Of a DNA stretch of 64,000 nucleotides, positions 51,994-61,232 are shown piece by piece. The stretch comes from Sphingomonas sp. EC-HK361 (GTDB lineage: Bacteria > Pseudomonadota > Alphaproteobacteria > Sphingomonadales > Sphingomonadaceae): the NCBI RefSeq assembly GCF_902498785.1, contig NZ_LR701493.1, positions 233,459 to 297,458 of the forward strand. Direction: 5' to 3'. The notes under the pieces are model-generated. The model saw nothing but the letters and a program-made list of their open reading frames with translations, was not told where the DNA came from and ran no database searches. Each line of letters starts with the position of its first letter. Position 1 is the stretch's first letter. A program made the translations under genes and the position numbers.

Positions 51994-53243
51994 TCGGCAG
52001 CACCGAGCGCTGGCTCAAGGATTTGCCTGACCCTATCGATTTCCGGTTTCGTAGCTCCAAAACCTCGATGGCCGATACCCGTCACCCCCTCACGAAACGA
52101 CAACGAGATGATCTGGTCAGGTCGATGTTTAAGCGCCTTGTCATAGCGCTTTTTTGAGCTTCCCGTTGTGACGGCTTCAGCCATCCAACCTGCACGCCGC
52201 AAGGCAGCTACACCCGCTAAGACAACTGTTTCATACCGATCATCTTCCGCCACAACTACAACTTGAGGCTTTGGCGCTTCCGGCTCTTCAATCAACATCG
52301 CCAATCGCTCGACCCCCGCCGCCCAGCCGACCCCTGCCGTCGCCGGCCCGCCGAGGCTTTCGATCAACCCGTCATAGCGCCCGCCCGCGAGCACCGTGCC
52401 CTGCGCACCCAGCCGGTCGGTCACGAACTCGAACGCCGTATGTCGGTAATAATCCAGCCCGCGCACCAGCCGCGCGTTGCGCGTCCACGCCACGCCCGCG
52501 GCATCCAGCCCCTTCGTCACGCTGTCGAAGAACGCACCGGCTTTCGCCGACATGAAGTCGTCGATCCCCGGCGCCGCATCCGCCACCGGCCGATCCCGCG
52601 GGTCCTTCGAATCGAGGATGCGCAGCGGATTCTTCTCCAGCCGCACGAGGCTGTCCTCGCTCAGCTCCCCGCGATGCGCCTCGAAATGCGCCACCAGCGC
52701 GTCCCGCCACGCATCACGCGTTTCGGCATCGCCCAGCGTATTGAGCTGAAGCGTCACCCCGTCCGCGATGCCGAGTTCCCGCAGCAACTGGTCCGCCAGG
52801 CACAGCAACTCCACATCCGCCGCCGGCTCCAGCGCGCCGATCACCTCCGCATCGATCTGGTGAAACTGGCGATACCGTCCCTTTTGCGGCCGCTCGTAGC
52901 GGAACACCGGACCCGAGGTCGCGAGCTTCAGCGGCGCATATTGCTGCCACCCCTCGGTCAGATACGCCCGTGCGATCCCCGCGGTGAATTCCGGGCGCAG
53001 CGTGATGAGGTCGCCGCCGCGATCGGGGAAGGTGTACATCTCCTTCGACACCACATCGGTCGTCTCGCCGATCGAGCGTGCGAAGACCTGCGTGTCCTCG
53101 AACACCGGAATGTCGATGCGCTCGAAGCAGTAGAGCGCGCGCACCCGCTCGAAGGTCTGGAGGACATGCGCGAAGCGGCGCTGCTCCTCGCGGAAGATGT
53201 CCTGCGTGCCGCGCACGCGTTTTGGTGTTTCGATCCGGGCCAT
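51990..53243 (-). CDS. hisS: Histidyl-tRNA synthetase
   Basis: 417 aa, class II synthetase with motif 1 region [21 protein letters not shown], motif 2 [18 protein letters not shown] and motif 3 [14 protein letters not shown]. The C-terminal anticodon-binding domain (from about residue 325) is encoded by a stretch (about 52021-52260) with clearly lower G+C than the rest of the gene and its neighbours. Overlaps prfA by ATGA. First gene of hisS-prfA-prmC. Confidence 0.97.
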
Positions 53244-53293
53244 TGCGGCCGGGTATCTAGGCGAGGTCCGTGGGTTACGCTAGCGTCCGCGCA

Positions 53294-53935
53294 ATGCAGC
53301 TCCATCTCGGCAAGCGGATCGCCCCGCCGCGCTTCGTCGCCTTCCTCCTGATCTTCGTGGTCGGGCTCTTCGTCGCCATCCCCGCCCAGGGCCTCGGGCG
53401 CGGCACGATGATCGCGTTCGACGTGGCGGCGGCGATCTTCCTCGTATCGCTCTGGCCGCTGTTCGGCCGCGGCGGGGCGGAGCAGATGCGCGCCGCCTCC
53501 GAACGGAACGACGCCAATCGCGCCGGGCTGCTCGGCATCACCGGGCTGACGATGCTCGTCATCCTCGTATCGGTGGCGAAGGAGCTTCAGGGCAAGAACG
53601 ATATGCTCGCGATCATCCTCGTCGTCGCGACGCTCGCGCTCGCCTGGCTGTTTTCGAACACGATCTACGCGCTGCACTATGCGCACCTCTATTATTCGGA
53701 CGGAGAGGCGGGGAAGGACCTGCGCGGGCTCGATTTTCCCGATTGCAAGGAGCCCGATTACTGGGATTTCGTCTATTTCAGCTTCACGCTGGGCATGACG
53801 TTCCAGACCAGCGACGTGGGAATCTCGTCGCGGCGGCTGCGCAAGATCGCGATCGGCCAGTGCCTTGCCGCCTTCGTCTTCAACCTCGGCGTCCTCGCCT
53901 TCACGATCAACGTGCTGGGCAGCAGCGGGAACTGA
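53294..53935 (+). CDS. DUF1345 membrane protein
   Basis: 213 aa from the ATG at 53294; a GTG at 53270 would add eight residues. About four to five membrane segments: FVAFLLIFVVGLFVAIPAQ, FDVAAAIFLVSLWPLF, GITGLTMLVILVSVA and LAFTINVLGS at the end. Contains the DUF1345 region EPDYWDFVYFSFTLGMTFQTSDVGI, which is reminiscent of an ion-channel selectivity loop. Function unknown. Divergent from hisS. Confidence 0.87.
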   Translation: MQLHLGKRIAPPRFVAFLLIFVVGLFVAIPAQGLGRGTMIAFDVAAAIFLVSLWPLFGRGGAEQMRAASERNDANRAGLLGITGLTMLVILVSVAKELQGKNDMLAIILVVATLALAWLFSNTIYALHYAHLYYSDGEAGKDLRGLDFPDCKEPDYWDFVYFSFTLGMTFQTSDVGISSRRLRKIAIGQCLAAFVFNLGVLAFTINVLGSSGN

Positions 53936-54026
53936 CCGGAGACATTATTACACCGGAGGGGCTGGACGGCTGACCTTTTCGGCGCGTAAGTCCCCCGCTT
54001 CGTCGTCTCCAGCCGAAAGAATCCCC

Positions 54027-55946
54027 GTGATCGCACGTCTGCTTGCCGCCACCTTACTCGCCTCGACCGCCGCCGCCGCCCTGGCGCAGGTTCCCCAAGG
54101 CAACACCGCGCCGCAGCCAGTCCCGATCGTCGATACCATCCCCTCCGCCGTCGACACGCCCTATCCGGGCACGATCCAGCTCGATGTCGACGCGACCGAT
54201 ACCGAGCGCGGCATCTTCCGCGTGACCGAGACGATCCCCGTCGCGAAGGCGGGCCATATGGTGCTGCTCTTCCCGAAATGGCTGCCGGGCAACCATTCGC
54301 CCACGGGCCAGGTCGAAAAGCTTGCCGGCCTCGTCATCAAGGCGAACGGGAAGACGCTGCCGTGGACCCGTGATCCGGTCGACGTCTTCGCCTTCCACAT
54401 CGATGTGCCGGAGGGCGCCCGGCGGCTCGACACGACCTTCCAGTTCATCTCGGCGACGCAAGCCAATCAGGGCTCGATCGTGATGGGTCCGTCTATCCTC
54501 CGGCTCCAGCCCAATTCGGTCAGCCTCTATCCGGCCGGCTATTTCACCCGCCAGATTCCGATCCAGATGACGGTGAAATATCCCGCCGGCTGGACCGCAT
54601 CGGGCGCGGTTCCGGCCAAGGTCGCGGGCGCGACTTACACCTATGACAAGACGAACTACGAGATTCTCGTCGATTCGCCGATCATCGCGGGCCGCTATTT
54701 CAAGCGCTGGCCGCTCAGCCCCCGCGTCAATCTCGACGTCTATGCGGACACCCCCGATCAGCTCGCGGCGACGCCGGCGCAGATCGACGCGCACAAGCGG
54801 CTCGTCGATCAGGCGGTGAAGACCTTCGGCGCGCAGCATTACGACAACTACACCTTCCTGCTCGGCATCAGCGACCAGATCGGCGGCATCGGGCTGGAGC
54901 ATCACCGTTCCTCCGAAGACGGCGTGCGCCCCGGATATTTCACTGAATGGGACCAGCAGATCGGCGCGCGCAACCTGCTGCCGCACGAATACACGCATAG
55001 CTGGGACGGCAAGTTCCGCCGCGGCGCGGACCTCTGGACCCCGGATTTCCGCACACCGATGCGCAACTCGCTGCTGTGGGTCTATGAGGGCCAGACGCAA
55101 TTCTGGGGCTATGTCCTCCAGGCGCGCTCGGGCCTCGTCAGCAAGCAGGACACGCTCGATCAATATGCGGGCATCATGGCGCTCTACGATTCGCAGCCCG
55201 CGCGTCAGTGGCGCGACCTCGTCGACACCACCAACGATCCGATCATCTCGCGCCGCGCGCCGAAGGGTTGGACGAGCTGGCAGCGTAGCGAAGACTATTA
55301 CAACGAGGGGCTTCTGGTCTGGATGGACGTCGATTCGATGCTTCGCCAGATGTCGGGCGGCAGGAAGTCGATCGACGATTTCGCCAAGGCGTTCTTCGGC
55401 GTGCGCGACGGCGACTGGGGCGAGCTGACCTACACGCTGGACGATGTGGCGAGCACGCTGAACGGCATCCAGCCCTATGACTGGAAGGCCTATCTCGTGA
55501 AGCGCCTGACCGAGCATGCCGCCGGCGCGCCGATCGATGGCTTTGCGCGCAACGGCTACAAGCTCGTCTACACCGACCAGCCGACCAACGTCTTCAAGCA
55601 GGGCGAGAAGACCCGCAAGATCGCCGATTTCACCTATTCGGGCGGCTTCGTCGTCGGCAAGGACGCGGAAATCAGCTCGGTCACCTGGGATTCGCCGGCG
55701 TTCAAGGCGGGGCTCGATGTCGGCACGACGATCGTGTCGATCGGCGACACCGCCTATTCCGACGACCGGATGAAGGCTGCGATCAACGCGGCGAAGACGT
55801 CGAAGGAGCCGATCCGCCTGACCGTGAAGAACGGTGATCGCTATCGCCAGGTCGCGATCGATTACCATAACGGCCTGCGCTACCCGCATCTCCAGAAGGT
55901 CGGCACCGGCGAAACGGGTCTCGACCGCCTGCTCGCGCCGCGCTGA
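54027..55946 (+). CDS. M61-family peptidase (glycyl aminopeptidase type) with PDZ domain
   Basis: 639 aa from the GTG at 54027, giving a signal peptide (VIARLLAATLLASTAAAALAQ); the longer frame from 53865 is out-of-register with the DUF1345 gene. Zinc-binding HEYTH motif in LPHEYTHSWDGKFRR (about residue 323), with the third ligand in LLWVYEGQTQFWGYVL. A C-terminal PDZ domain includes DSPAFKAGLDVGTTIVSIGD. Likely a periplasmic aminopeptidase with preference for small N-terminal residues. Single gene; 236 bp of repeat DNA follow before the next gene. Confidence 0.93.
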   Translation: MIARLLAATLLASTAAAALAQVPQGNTAPQPVPIVDTIPSAVDTPYPGTIQLDVDATDTERGIFRVTETIPVAKAGHMVLLFPKWLPGNHSPTGQVEKLAGLVIKANGKTLPWTRDPVDVFAFHIDVPEGARRLDTTFQFISATQANQGSIVMGPSILRLQPNSVSLYPAGYFTRQIPIQMTVKYPAGWTASGAVPAKVAGATYTYDKTNYEILVDSPIIAGRYFKRWPLSPRVNLDVYADTPDQLAATPAQIDAHKRLVDQAVKTFGAQHYDNYTFLLGISDQIGGIGLEHHRSSEDGVRPGYFTEWDQQIGARNLLPHEYTHSWDGKFRRGADLWTPDFRTPMRNSLLWVYEGQTQFWGYVLQARSGLVSKQDTLDQYAGIMALYDSQPARQWRDLVDTTNDPIISRRAPKGWTSWQRSEDYYNEGLLVWMDVDSMLRQMSGGRKSIDDFAKAFFGVRDGDWGELTYTLDDVASTLNGIQPYDWKAYLVKRLTEHAAGAPIDGFARNGYKLVYTDQPTNVFKQGEKTRKIADFTYSGGFVVGKDAEISSVTWDSPAFKAGLDVGTTIVSIGDTAYSDDRMKAAINAAKTSKEPIRLTVKNGDRYRQVAIDYHNGLRYPHLQKVGTGETGLDRLLAPR

Positions 55947-55960
55947 GGGGGTCGAAGGAA

Positions 55961-56159
55961 CCGGTTCGGGAAGTCGCTAAGGCGCTAAGAAGACACTGTT
56001 CACGCGGAGACGCGGGAGTTTAGAAGAGTCGAGCCGCCCCTGGGCGGCTCAAGGCTAAATCGTTGCTGCCGCGGAGCTATACCAGAAGTCCCACTCCGCG
56101 CCTCCGCGCCTCCGCGTGAAACCATCTTCCTGCTCTTCTTAGCGCCTTCCCCGAACCGG
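55961..56159. repeat. ~200-bp inverted-repeat element (MITE/IRU-like)
   Basis: The left end CCGGTTCGGGAAG (55961-55973) with GGCGCTAAGAAGA (55981-55993) pairs with the right end TCTTCTTAGCGCC (56134-56146) and TTCCCCGAACCGG (56147-56159). Inside, TTCACGCGGAGACGCGG (from 55999) pairs with the repeated CCGCGCCTCCGCGTGAA (to 56120). In the centre GAGCCGCCC/GGGCGGCTC (56031-56050) forms a short hairpin. The element fills the gap between the M61 peptidase and GNAT genes and has no coding potential. It resembles non-autonomous intergenic repeats widespread in proteobacteria. Confidence 0.8.
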
Positions 56160-56182
56160 CTCTTCCCCTCTTCTACAAACGC

Positions 56183-56665
56183 TCAACCCCCGTCTGCCAA
56201 CCACTCCAGCGCCTCGCCGGTCACCCGGTTGATCCGCCACTCCTCCAGCGTCTCCGCGCCGAGCGAGCGGTAGAAGTCGATCGCGGGCGTATTCCACGTC
56301 AGCACCGACCATTCGAACCGGGCGCAGCCGCGATCCGTCGCGATCCGTGCCAGCCGCTTCAACAGCGCCTTGCCGACCCCGGCCCCGCGTGCCGCCGGGG
56401 TGACGTACAAATCCTCGAGATACAGACCGCGCCAACCGGTCCAGGTGGAAAAGTTATGGAAGAACAGCGCCATGCCGACCGGCGCGCCGTCCACCTCGGC
56501 GATCAGCGCTTCCGCCGCAGGTGGCGCGGAGAACAGCGCATCGGCCAGCAATGCCTCGGTCGCGACGACCTTGTCGGCGGCGCGTTCATACTCCGCAAGT
56601 TCACGCACGAAGCGCAGGATGGTCGTGACGTCGCCGCGTTCGGCGAAACGGATCTTGGTGCTCAT
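56183..56665 (-). CDS. GNAT family N-acetyltransferase
   Basis: 160 aa from the ATG at 56665, overlapping the EamA stop as ATGA; longer upstream frames are the EamA gene in another register. Starts TKIRFAERGDVTTILRFVRELAEYE; the acetyl-CoA-binding motif A reads LYVTPAARGAGVGKALLKRLA (about residues 88-108), followed by FEWSVLTWNTPAIDFYRSLGA. Acetylates a small amine or polyamine-like substrate; closest in style to diamine-type acetyltransferases. Last gene of the ispG-EamA-GNAT operon. Confidence 0.92.
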   Translation of the reverse strand: MSTKIRFAERGDVTTILRFVRELAEYERAADKVVATEALLADALFSAPPAAEALIAEVDGAPVGMALFFHNFSTWTGWRGLYLEDLYVTPAARGAGVGKALLKRLARIATDRGCARFEWSVLTWNTPAIDFYRSLGAETLEEWRINRVTGEALEWLADGG

Positions 56666-57561
56666 GCCGCCGCCTCTAGCGCAGCCTGCGCGATATCGCG
56701 ACGCCGCGCCGCATACAGGCACGCCGCGACGATGACTGCCGCCCCGCCCAGCGTCCACACCGACACCCGCTCCCCGAACACCGCCCAGCCCAGCACAGCG
56801 GCATAGACGAATGACGTATATTCGGTCGTCGCCAGATACCCCGTATCGCCGTGGGCATAGGCCCAGCCGAGTGCGAAGAGCGATGCGGTGGCCAGGCCCG
56901 CGCCGATCACCAGCTTCGGCCACTCCCCGACCGGAGGAAATGCCGCCAGCCACGGCGCTGCCAGTCCGAGCAGCGCGACGACGATCATCGACTGGAAGAA
57001 GGCGATCTCCCCGGGCCGCGCCGCCTGCGCCTGCACCCGCGCAATGACGAGATTCACCGCATAAAGCACCGCCGACACCAGGATCGCGCATGCCCCTTCG
57101 AATGCCTGCGGCCCAAGCGCTGCGCGGCTCTGACCCAGCATCACGATCAACACCCCCGCAAAGGCCGCGACCGACGCGACGACAACGCGCCTGCCGACCC
57201 GCTCGCCGAGCACGACCGCCGCCAGTAACAGCGCAAGGATGGGCGCGATGTAGGAGAGCGTGATCGCCTGCGCCATCGGCACCCGCGCCAGCCCCCAGAA
57301 GAACAGCAACGCCATGATCGTGGTGACGCCACCGCGCATCGCATGCAGCCGCAGCGCCTTGCGCGTCGGTCGCCCGCTCTTGCCCGCTTTCCACGCGATC
57401 GCGCCGAACCCGACCGACACCAGCGACCGCCAGAACAGCGCGTTGTAGACGCCGATCGCAAGCGTCAGCGACTTCATGAACGCGTCCATGATCGAGAACA
57501 GCCCGATCCCCAGCGCCGCCACCGCGAAAGCGAGCGCGGGCGATACGGTTCTCGCGCTCAC
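56662..57561 (-). CDS. EamA-family (DMT) transporter
   Basis: 299 aa, from a GTG at 57561 which overlaps the ispG stop as GTGA (57558-57561). Ten hydrophobic segments in two EamA halves: [18 protein letters not shown] and [38 protein letters not shown] in the first, [14 protein letters not shown] and [21 protein letters not shown] in the second. Exports or imports small metabolites across the inner membrane; substrate unknown. Translationally coupled on both sides. Confidence 0.92.
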   Translation of the reverse strand: MSARTVSPALAFAVAALGIGLFSIMDAFMKSLTLAIGVYNALFWRSLVSVGFGAIAWKAGKSGRPTRKALRLHAMRGGVTTIMALLFFWGLARVPMAQAITLSYIAPILALLLAAVVLGERVGRRVVVASVAAFAGVLIVMLGQSRAALGPQAFEGACAILVSAVLYAVNLVIARVQAQAARPGEIAFFQSMIVVALLGLAAPWLAAFPPVGEWPKLVIGAGLATASLFALGWAYAHGDTGYLATTEYTSFVYAAVLGWAVFGERVSVWTLGGAAVIVAACLYAARRRDIAQAALEAAA

Positions 57562-58682
57562 TCGGCGGCCTGCGCCGTCTCCGCTGCCTCCGCCTCGATC
57601 TCGGCCGCCTTCGCTTCCACCAGCTTCACGATATGCGAGATCATGTCGGCGTCCTGGACGTGATGATCGGTGACGCCCGACAGATAGACCATGTGCTTGC
57701 CGTTGCCGCCGCCGGTGATGCCGATATCCGTCTCGCGCGCTTCGCCCGGACCGTTGACGACGCAGCCCAGCACCGACAGCGACATCGGCGTGCGGATATG
57801 CTGGAGCCGCTCCTCGAGCGCCTGCACGGTGCGGATCACGTCGAAGCCCTGCCGCGCGCAACTCGGGCACGACACCACCCGCACGCCGCGATTGCGGATG
57901 CCGAGCGCTTTCAGGATTTCGAACCCGACCCGAACTTCGTCTTCCGGCTCGGCCGACAGGCTCACACGGATCGTGTCGCCGATCCCGTACCAGAGCAGCG
58001 AGCCGATCCCGATCGAAGACTTCACTGTCCCGCCGACAAACCCGCCCGCCTCGGTGATCCCCAGATGCAGCGGACAATCGACGACCTCCGCCAGCTGCTG
58101 ATACGCCGCGACCGCCAGAAACAGGTCGCTCGCCTTTACCGCGACCTTGAATTCGTGGAAATCGCGGTCCTGGAGCAGCTTGATATGATCGAGCGCGCTT
58201 TCGACCAGAGCATCGGGGCAGGGCTCGCCGTATTTCTCCAGCAGGTCGCGCTCGAGGCTCCCGGCATTCACCCCGATCCGGATCGCGCAGCCATTCGCCT
58301 TGGCCGCGTTCACCACCTCGTTCACTCGGCTTGCCGACCCGATATTGCCCGGATTGATGCGCAGGCACGCCGCGCCCGCATCCGCCGCCTCAAGCGCGCG
58401 CTTGTAGTGAAAATGAATGTCCGCGACGATCGGCACACTGGCGGCGCGGACGATCTCTTTCAGTGCCACGGTCGATTCCACATCGGGGCACGAGACGCGG
58501 ATGATATCGACCCCCGCCTCCTCGCAGCGACGGATCTGGTCGATCGTCGCCTTCGCGTCCGAGGTCGGGGTATTGGTCATCGTCTGCACCGTCACCGGCG
58601 CGTCGCCGCCGACGGGGACGTTGCCGACCATGATCTGGCGGCTCTTGCGGCGCACGATATCGCGCCAGGGACGGACGGACAT
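57558..58682 (-). CDS. ispG: (E)-4-hydroxy-3-methylbut-2-enyl-diphosphate synthase
   Basis: 374 aa. N-terminal TIM-barrel with [39 protein letters not shown] and [15 protein letters not shown]-terminal iron-sulphur domain with [11 protein letters not shown] (two Cys) and [18 protein letters not shown] (third Cys plus catalytic Glu). Catalyses the reductive ring-opening of methylerythritol cyclodiphosphate in the non-mevalonate isoprenoid pathway. Same length class as other alphaproteobacterial IspG. First gene of the operon. Confidence 0.98.
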   Translation of the reverse strand: MSVRPWRDIVRRKSRQIMVGNVPVGGDAPVTVQTMTNTPTSDAKATIDQIRRCEEAGVDIIRVSCPDVESTVALKEIVRAASVPIVADIHFHYKRALEAADAGAACLRINPGNIGSASRVNEVVNAAKANGCAIRIGVNAGSLERDLLEKYGEPCPDALVESALDHIKLLQDRDFHEFKVAVKASDLFLAVAAYQQLAEVVDCPLHLGITEAGGFVGGTVKSSIGIGSLLWYGIGDTIRVSLSAEPEDEVRVGFEILKALGIRNRGVRVVSCPSCARQGFDVIRTVQALEERLQHIRTPMSLSVLGCVVNGPGEARETDIGITGGGNGKHMVYLSGVTDHHVQDADMISHIVKLVEAKAAEIEAEAAETAQAAE

Positions 58683-58712
58683 GGGGATTCCTTGTGCTTC
58701 GGACGGCCTATA

Positions 58713-59828
58713 CTATCGCCCGCGAAACGCCGCCACCCGCCGCGCGGCATTCTCGCGCAGGTTCATATAGGCGATGCTGTAATCGACGTTATGGAAGTTT
58801 CCGAACGGGATCATCAGCGCTGCGTAGCGCTTGCCCGGCGGCGAGATGTAGAGCGCGCCGTCCTTCATCCGCCCGGTCACCAGCCCGACATCGGCAACCG
58901 CAGGCTCTGCGCCGGGTCCGTGAATCCACGATCCGAGATCGGCCGATTTCGGCGACACGGCCCCGCTCGTCGTCCACGTGAAGGGGTTGATGCCGACATA
59001 GGGACGGCGGATCGCCTCCGGCGCATAATGGCTCTGCTCCGCGACGAACCGCCGCTGCGCTGCCCCGTCGCGGCCCTGCGCAAAGGTCGAGAAGGTAACG
59101 ACGCAGCCGGTATCGTCCCCGCGCTGGCAGGGGGTGATGCCGCCGAGCCTGCGGAACCAGTCCGCCTCGATCCAGTGCCCGATCAGATAGGCCGCGACCA
59201 TGCGGCGGGCGATCGGCTTGCCCGCAATCTCGCGCTCGATCAACAATCGCCCCAGCCGCGACCCCTGGCTGTGCCCCGCGATGATGAACGGTCGCCCCTT
59301 GTTCCAGGCGAGAAACTGCCGAAAGGCGCGGGCGACGTCGCCGTACGCGAGCTCGGTCGCGCGCGCGCTGCCGTCGCTCCAGCGGATATAGCCGCCGAGC
59401 GTCATCTGGCGATAGCGCGGCGCATAGACCGCGCAGCAATCGTTGAACGCGCTCGCCTGCCCGCGGATCGTGGTCGCATCGATCTTGGCATTCAGCGCCG
59501 CATCGCGCGGATCGGCGTTCCACTGCGTCCGGCTCATCAGCACGGTCGGATAGATGAAGAACACCTCCGCCGGCGCGCGGGTCTGGTCGCCCGGGCGCAC
59601 GCCGAGCGGCGACACGTCTGCCTCGTCCCGCGTCGTCGGCAGCGCCGCCCAGGACGACGCCCGCGCATAGTCGACCGGGGCGGGCGGGGGCTTGGTCCCG
59701 AAGGCGAAGGGCGGTGGCTGGTTGTTGCGCGAGATCTTCAGCGCCTGGAGAATTTGCGCGCTCGCCGCACTCGCCCCCGCCAGCGCGACCGCCGCCAGCG
59801 TCCCGTTCCGGATCAGCGTCCCGCGCAT
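58713..59828 (-). CDS. Secreted DUF3089 alpha/beta hydrolase
   Basis: 371 aa from the ATG at 59828, with GGGAG 9 bp upstream; a TTG at 59864 lies inside the divergent gene's region. Signal peptide (LAAVALAGASAASAQ). Alpha/beta-hydrolase nucleophile elbow GHSQGS near residue 190, preceded by RPFIIAGHSQG; DUF3089 features include EVFFIYPTVLMSRTQWNADP, the DCCAVYAPRYRQM stretch and a C-terminal His region GNFHNVDYSIAYMN. Probably a periplasmic esterase or lipase-like enzyme; substrate unknown. Divergent from the acyltransferase gene. Confidence 0.87.
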   Translation of the reverse strand: MRGTLIRNGTLAAVALAGASAASAQILQALKISRNNQPPPFAFGTKPPPAPVDYARASSWAALPTTRDEADVSPLGVRPGDQTRAPAEVFFIYPTVLMSRTQWNADPRDAALNAKIDATTIRGQASAFNDCCAVYAPRYRQMTLGGYIRWSDGSARATELAYGDVARAFRQFLAWNKGRPFIIAGHSQGSRLGRLLIEREIAGKPIARRMVAAYLIGHWIEADWFRRLGGITPCQRGDDTGCVVTFSTFAQGRDGAAQRRFVAEQSHYAPEAIRRPYVGINPFTWTTSGAVSPKSADLGSWIHGPGAEPAVADVGLVTGRMKDGALYISPPGKRYAALMIPFGNFHNVDYSIAYMNLRENAARRVAAFRGR

Positions 59829-59901
59829 CCCGCTTGCTCCCGTCAACGAATTGGTGACCGGCAAAGCCTATACGAGCAACGCATTGAGGGCGAATATTTC
59901 C

Positions 59902-61056
59902 GTGACGATCGGCCGCCATTACGGACTCGACTGGCTGAGGATCGGCGCCTTCGCGCTATTGATCCTCTACCATGTCGGCATGGTCTTCGCGCCCTGGGAC
60001 TGGGTGGTGAAGTCGCGCGTCACCTATCCCGCGCTCATCGTGCCGATGGCGGCGCTGACCCCGTGGCGGCTTGCGCTGCTGTTCGCGGTATCGGGCTACG
60101 CCTCGCGCCGGCTGATGATGCGGGGCGATCTCCTCGCGTTCCTGCGCAATAGGTCGCTTCGCCTGCTCCTCCCGGTCGGCTTCGCGCTCGTCGTGCTGCT
60201 GCCTCCCGAATTGTGGATCCGCGAAAGGTTGCGCGGCTATGACGGCTCCCTCTGGCGCTACTGGAGCCACGACTACTGGAGCGTCACCCCGATCCACGGA
60301 CTCGGCTTCCCGAGCTGGGAGCATATGTGGTTCGTCGTCTATCTCTGGGCCTACACCGTCGCGCTTGTCGGTCTGGTCGCCGCGCTCGGCATTCCGCGCC
60401 TCCAGCGCGCCGGTGACTGGCTCGCACATGGCATCCGCCTGCTCTGGGTGCCGATCGCGATCCTCGTCACCCTGAAGCTCGCGCTGATGTTCGAAGTGCC
60501 CGAGCAGCAGGGCCTGACCACCGACTGGACCGCGCATGCCGAGTTCGCGCCGCTGTTCCTCTTCGGATTCGTGCTTGGTGGCTCGGACGTGCTGATGCCC
60601 GCCGTCCACCGCTTCTGGAAACCGGCCGCGGTCATTGCATTGGTCACCGGCATCTTCGCTGTGTGGATTGAGCTTGCCTATCAGGGCCAGCACGTCCCCG
60701 GCCACGCGCTGATGGCGCTCGATCGTGCCGCACGGCTCGCGATGGCATGGGTGATGATCCTGCTGCTCGTCCATATCGCGACACGCTTCTGGAATCACGA
60801 TCACCCCTGGCGCGCGACGCTCGCGGAGGCGGTGTTCCCGATCTATGTCGCCCACCACCTGATCCTGATGTGGCTCGCCTGGACGACGCTGCCGCTGGAC
60901 CTGCCGATGCCGGTGGAGTTCGCGCTGCTGTTGGGTGGCACGACGGGGTTGTCGCTCGGCGTCTACCTCATCGGCCGCCGCATCCCGTGGCTGCGTCCGT
61001 GGATCGGACTGTCGGCTCCCAAGCGTGCGCCGGCGGTCAAGATAGCCACTGCTTAA
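59902..61056 (+). CDS. Acyltransferase family 3 membrane protein (first of tandem pair)
   Basis: 384 aa from the GTG at 59902 (VTIGRHYGLDWLRIGAF); the longer frame from 59692 is antisense to the divergent hydrolase gene. About ten membrane segments with the family N-terminus HYGLDWLRIGAFALLILYHVGMV, in which the conserved His is present, and SGYASRRLMMRG. Family role: O-acylation of cell-surface sugars or lipids using acyl-CoA. It is followed by a similar gene after 176 bp containing a palindromic element. Confidence 0.9.
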   Translation: MTIGRHYGLDWLRIGAFALLILYHVGMVFAPWDWVVKSRVTYPALIVPMAALTPWRLALLFAVSGYASRRLMMRGDLLAFLRNRSLRLLLPVGFALVVLLPPELWIRERLRGYDGSLWRYWSHDYWSVTPIHGLGFPSWEHMWFVVYLWAYTVALVGLVAALGIPRLQRAGDWLAHGIRLLWVPIAILVTLKLALMFEVPEQQGLTTDWTAHAEFAPLFLFGFVLGGSDVLMPAVHRFWKPAAVIALVTGIFAVWIELAYQGQHVPGHALMALDRAARLAMAWVMILLLVHIATRFWNHDHPWRATLAEAVFPIYVAHHLILMWLAWTTLPLDLPMPVEFALLLGGTTGLSLGVYLIGRRIPWLRPWIGLSAPKRAPAVKIATA

Positions 61057-61068
61057 ATCTGCGCCGTA

Positions 61069-61166
61069 TCGCCCTCACCCTTCCGGCGCGTGCCGCGCCT
61101 CCCTCCCTCTCCCGCCGGGAGAGGGAAGGGGCCCGCCGCCGGAGGCGGTGGGAAGGGTGAGGGCGA
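61069..61166. repeat. Nested palindromic element between tandem acyltransferase genes
   Basis: Outer perfect 16-bp inverted repeat TCGCCCTCACCCTTCC (61069-61084) and GGAAGGGTGAGGGCGA (61151-61166). Inner hairpin CCCTCTCCC (61105-61113)/GGGAGAGGG (61117-61125). Overall a 98-bp imperfect palindrome in the gap between the two genes; its G/C-rich purine-pyrimidine style resembles the repeats at 37880 and 45662. Confidence 0.82.
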
Positions 61167-61232
61167 GATCAGGCGACACTCTGTTACCCTTTTCCACTGG
61201 CAATCCGGCCCCCGCTCACCGAAAGCCCGCGC

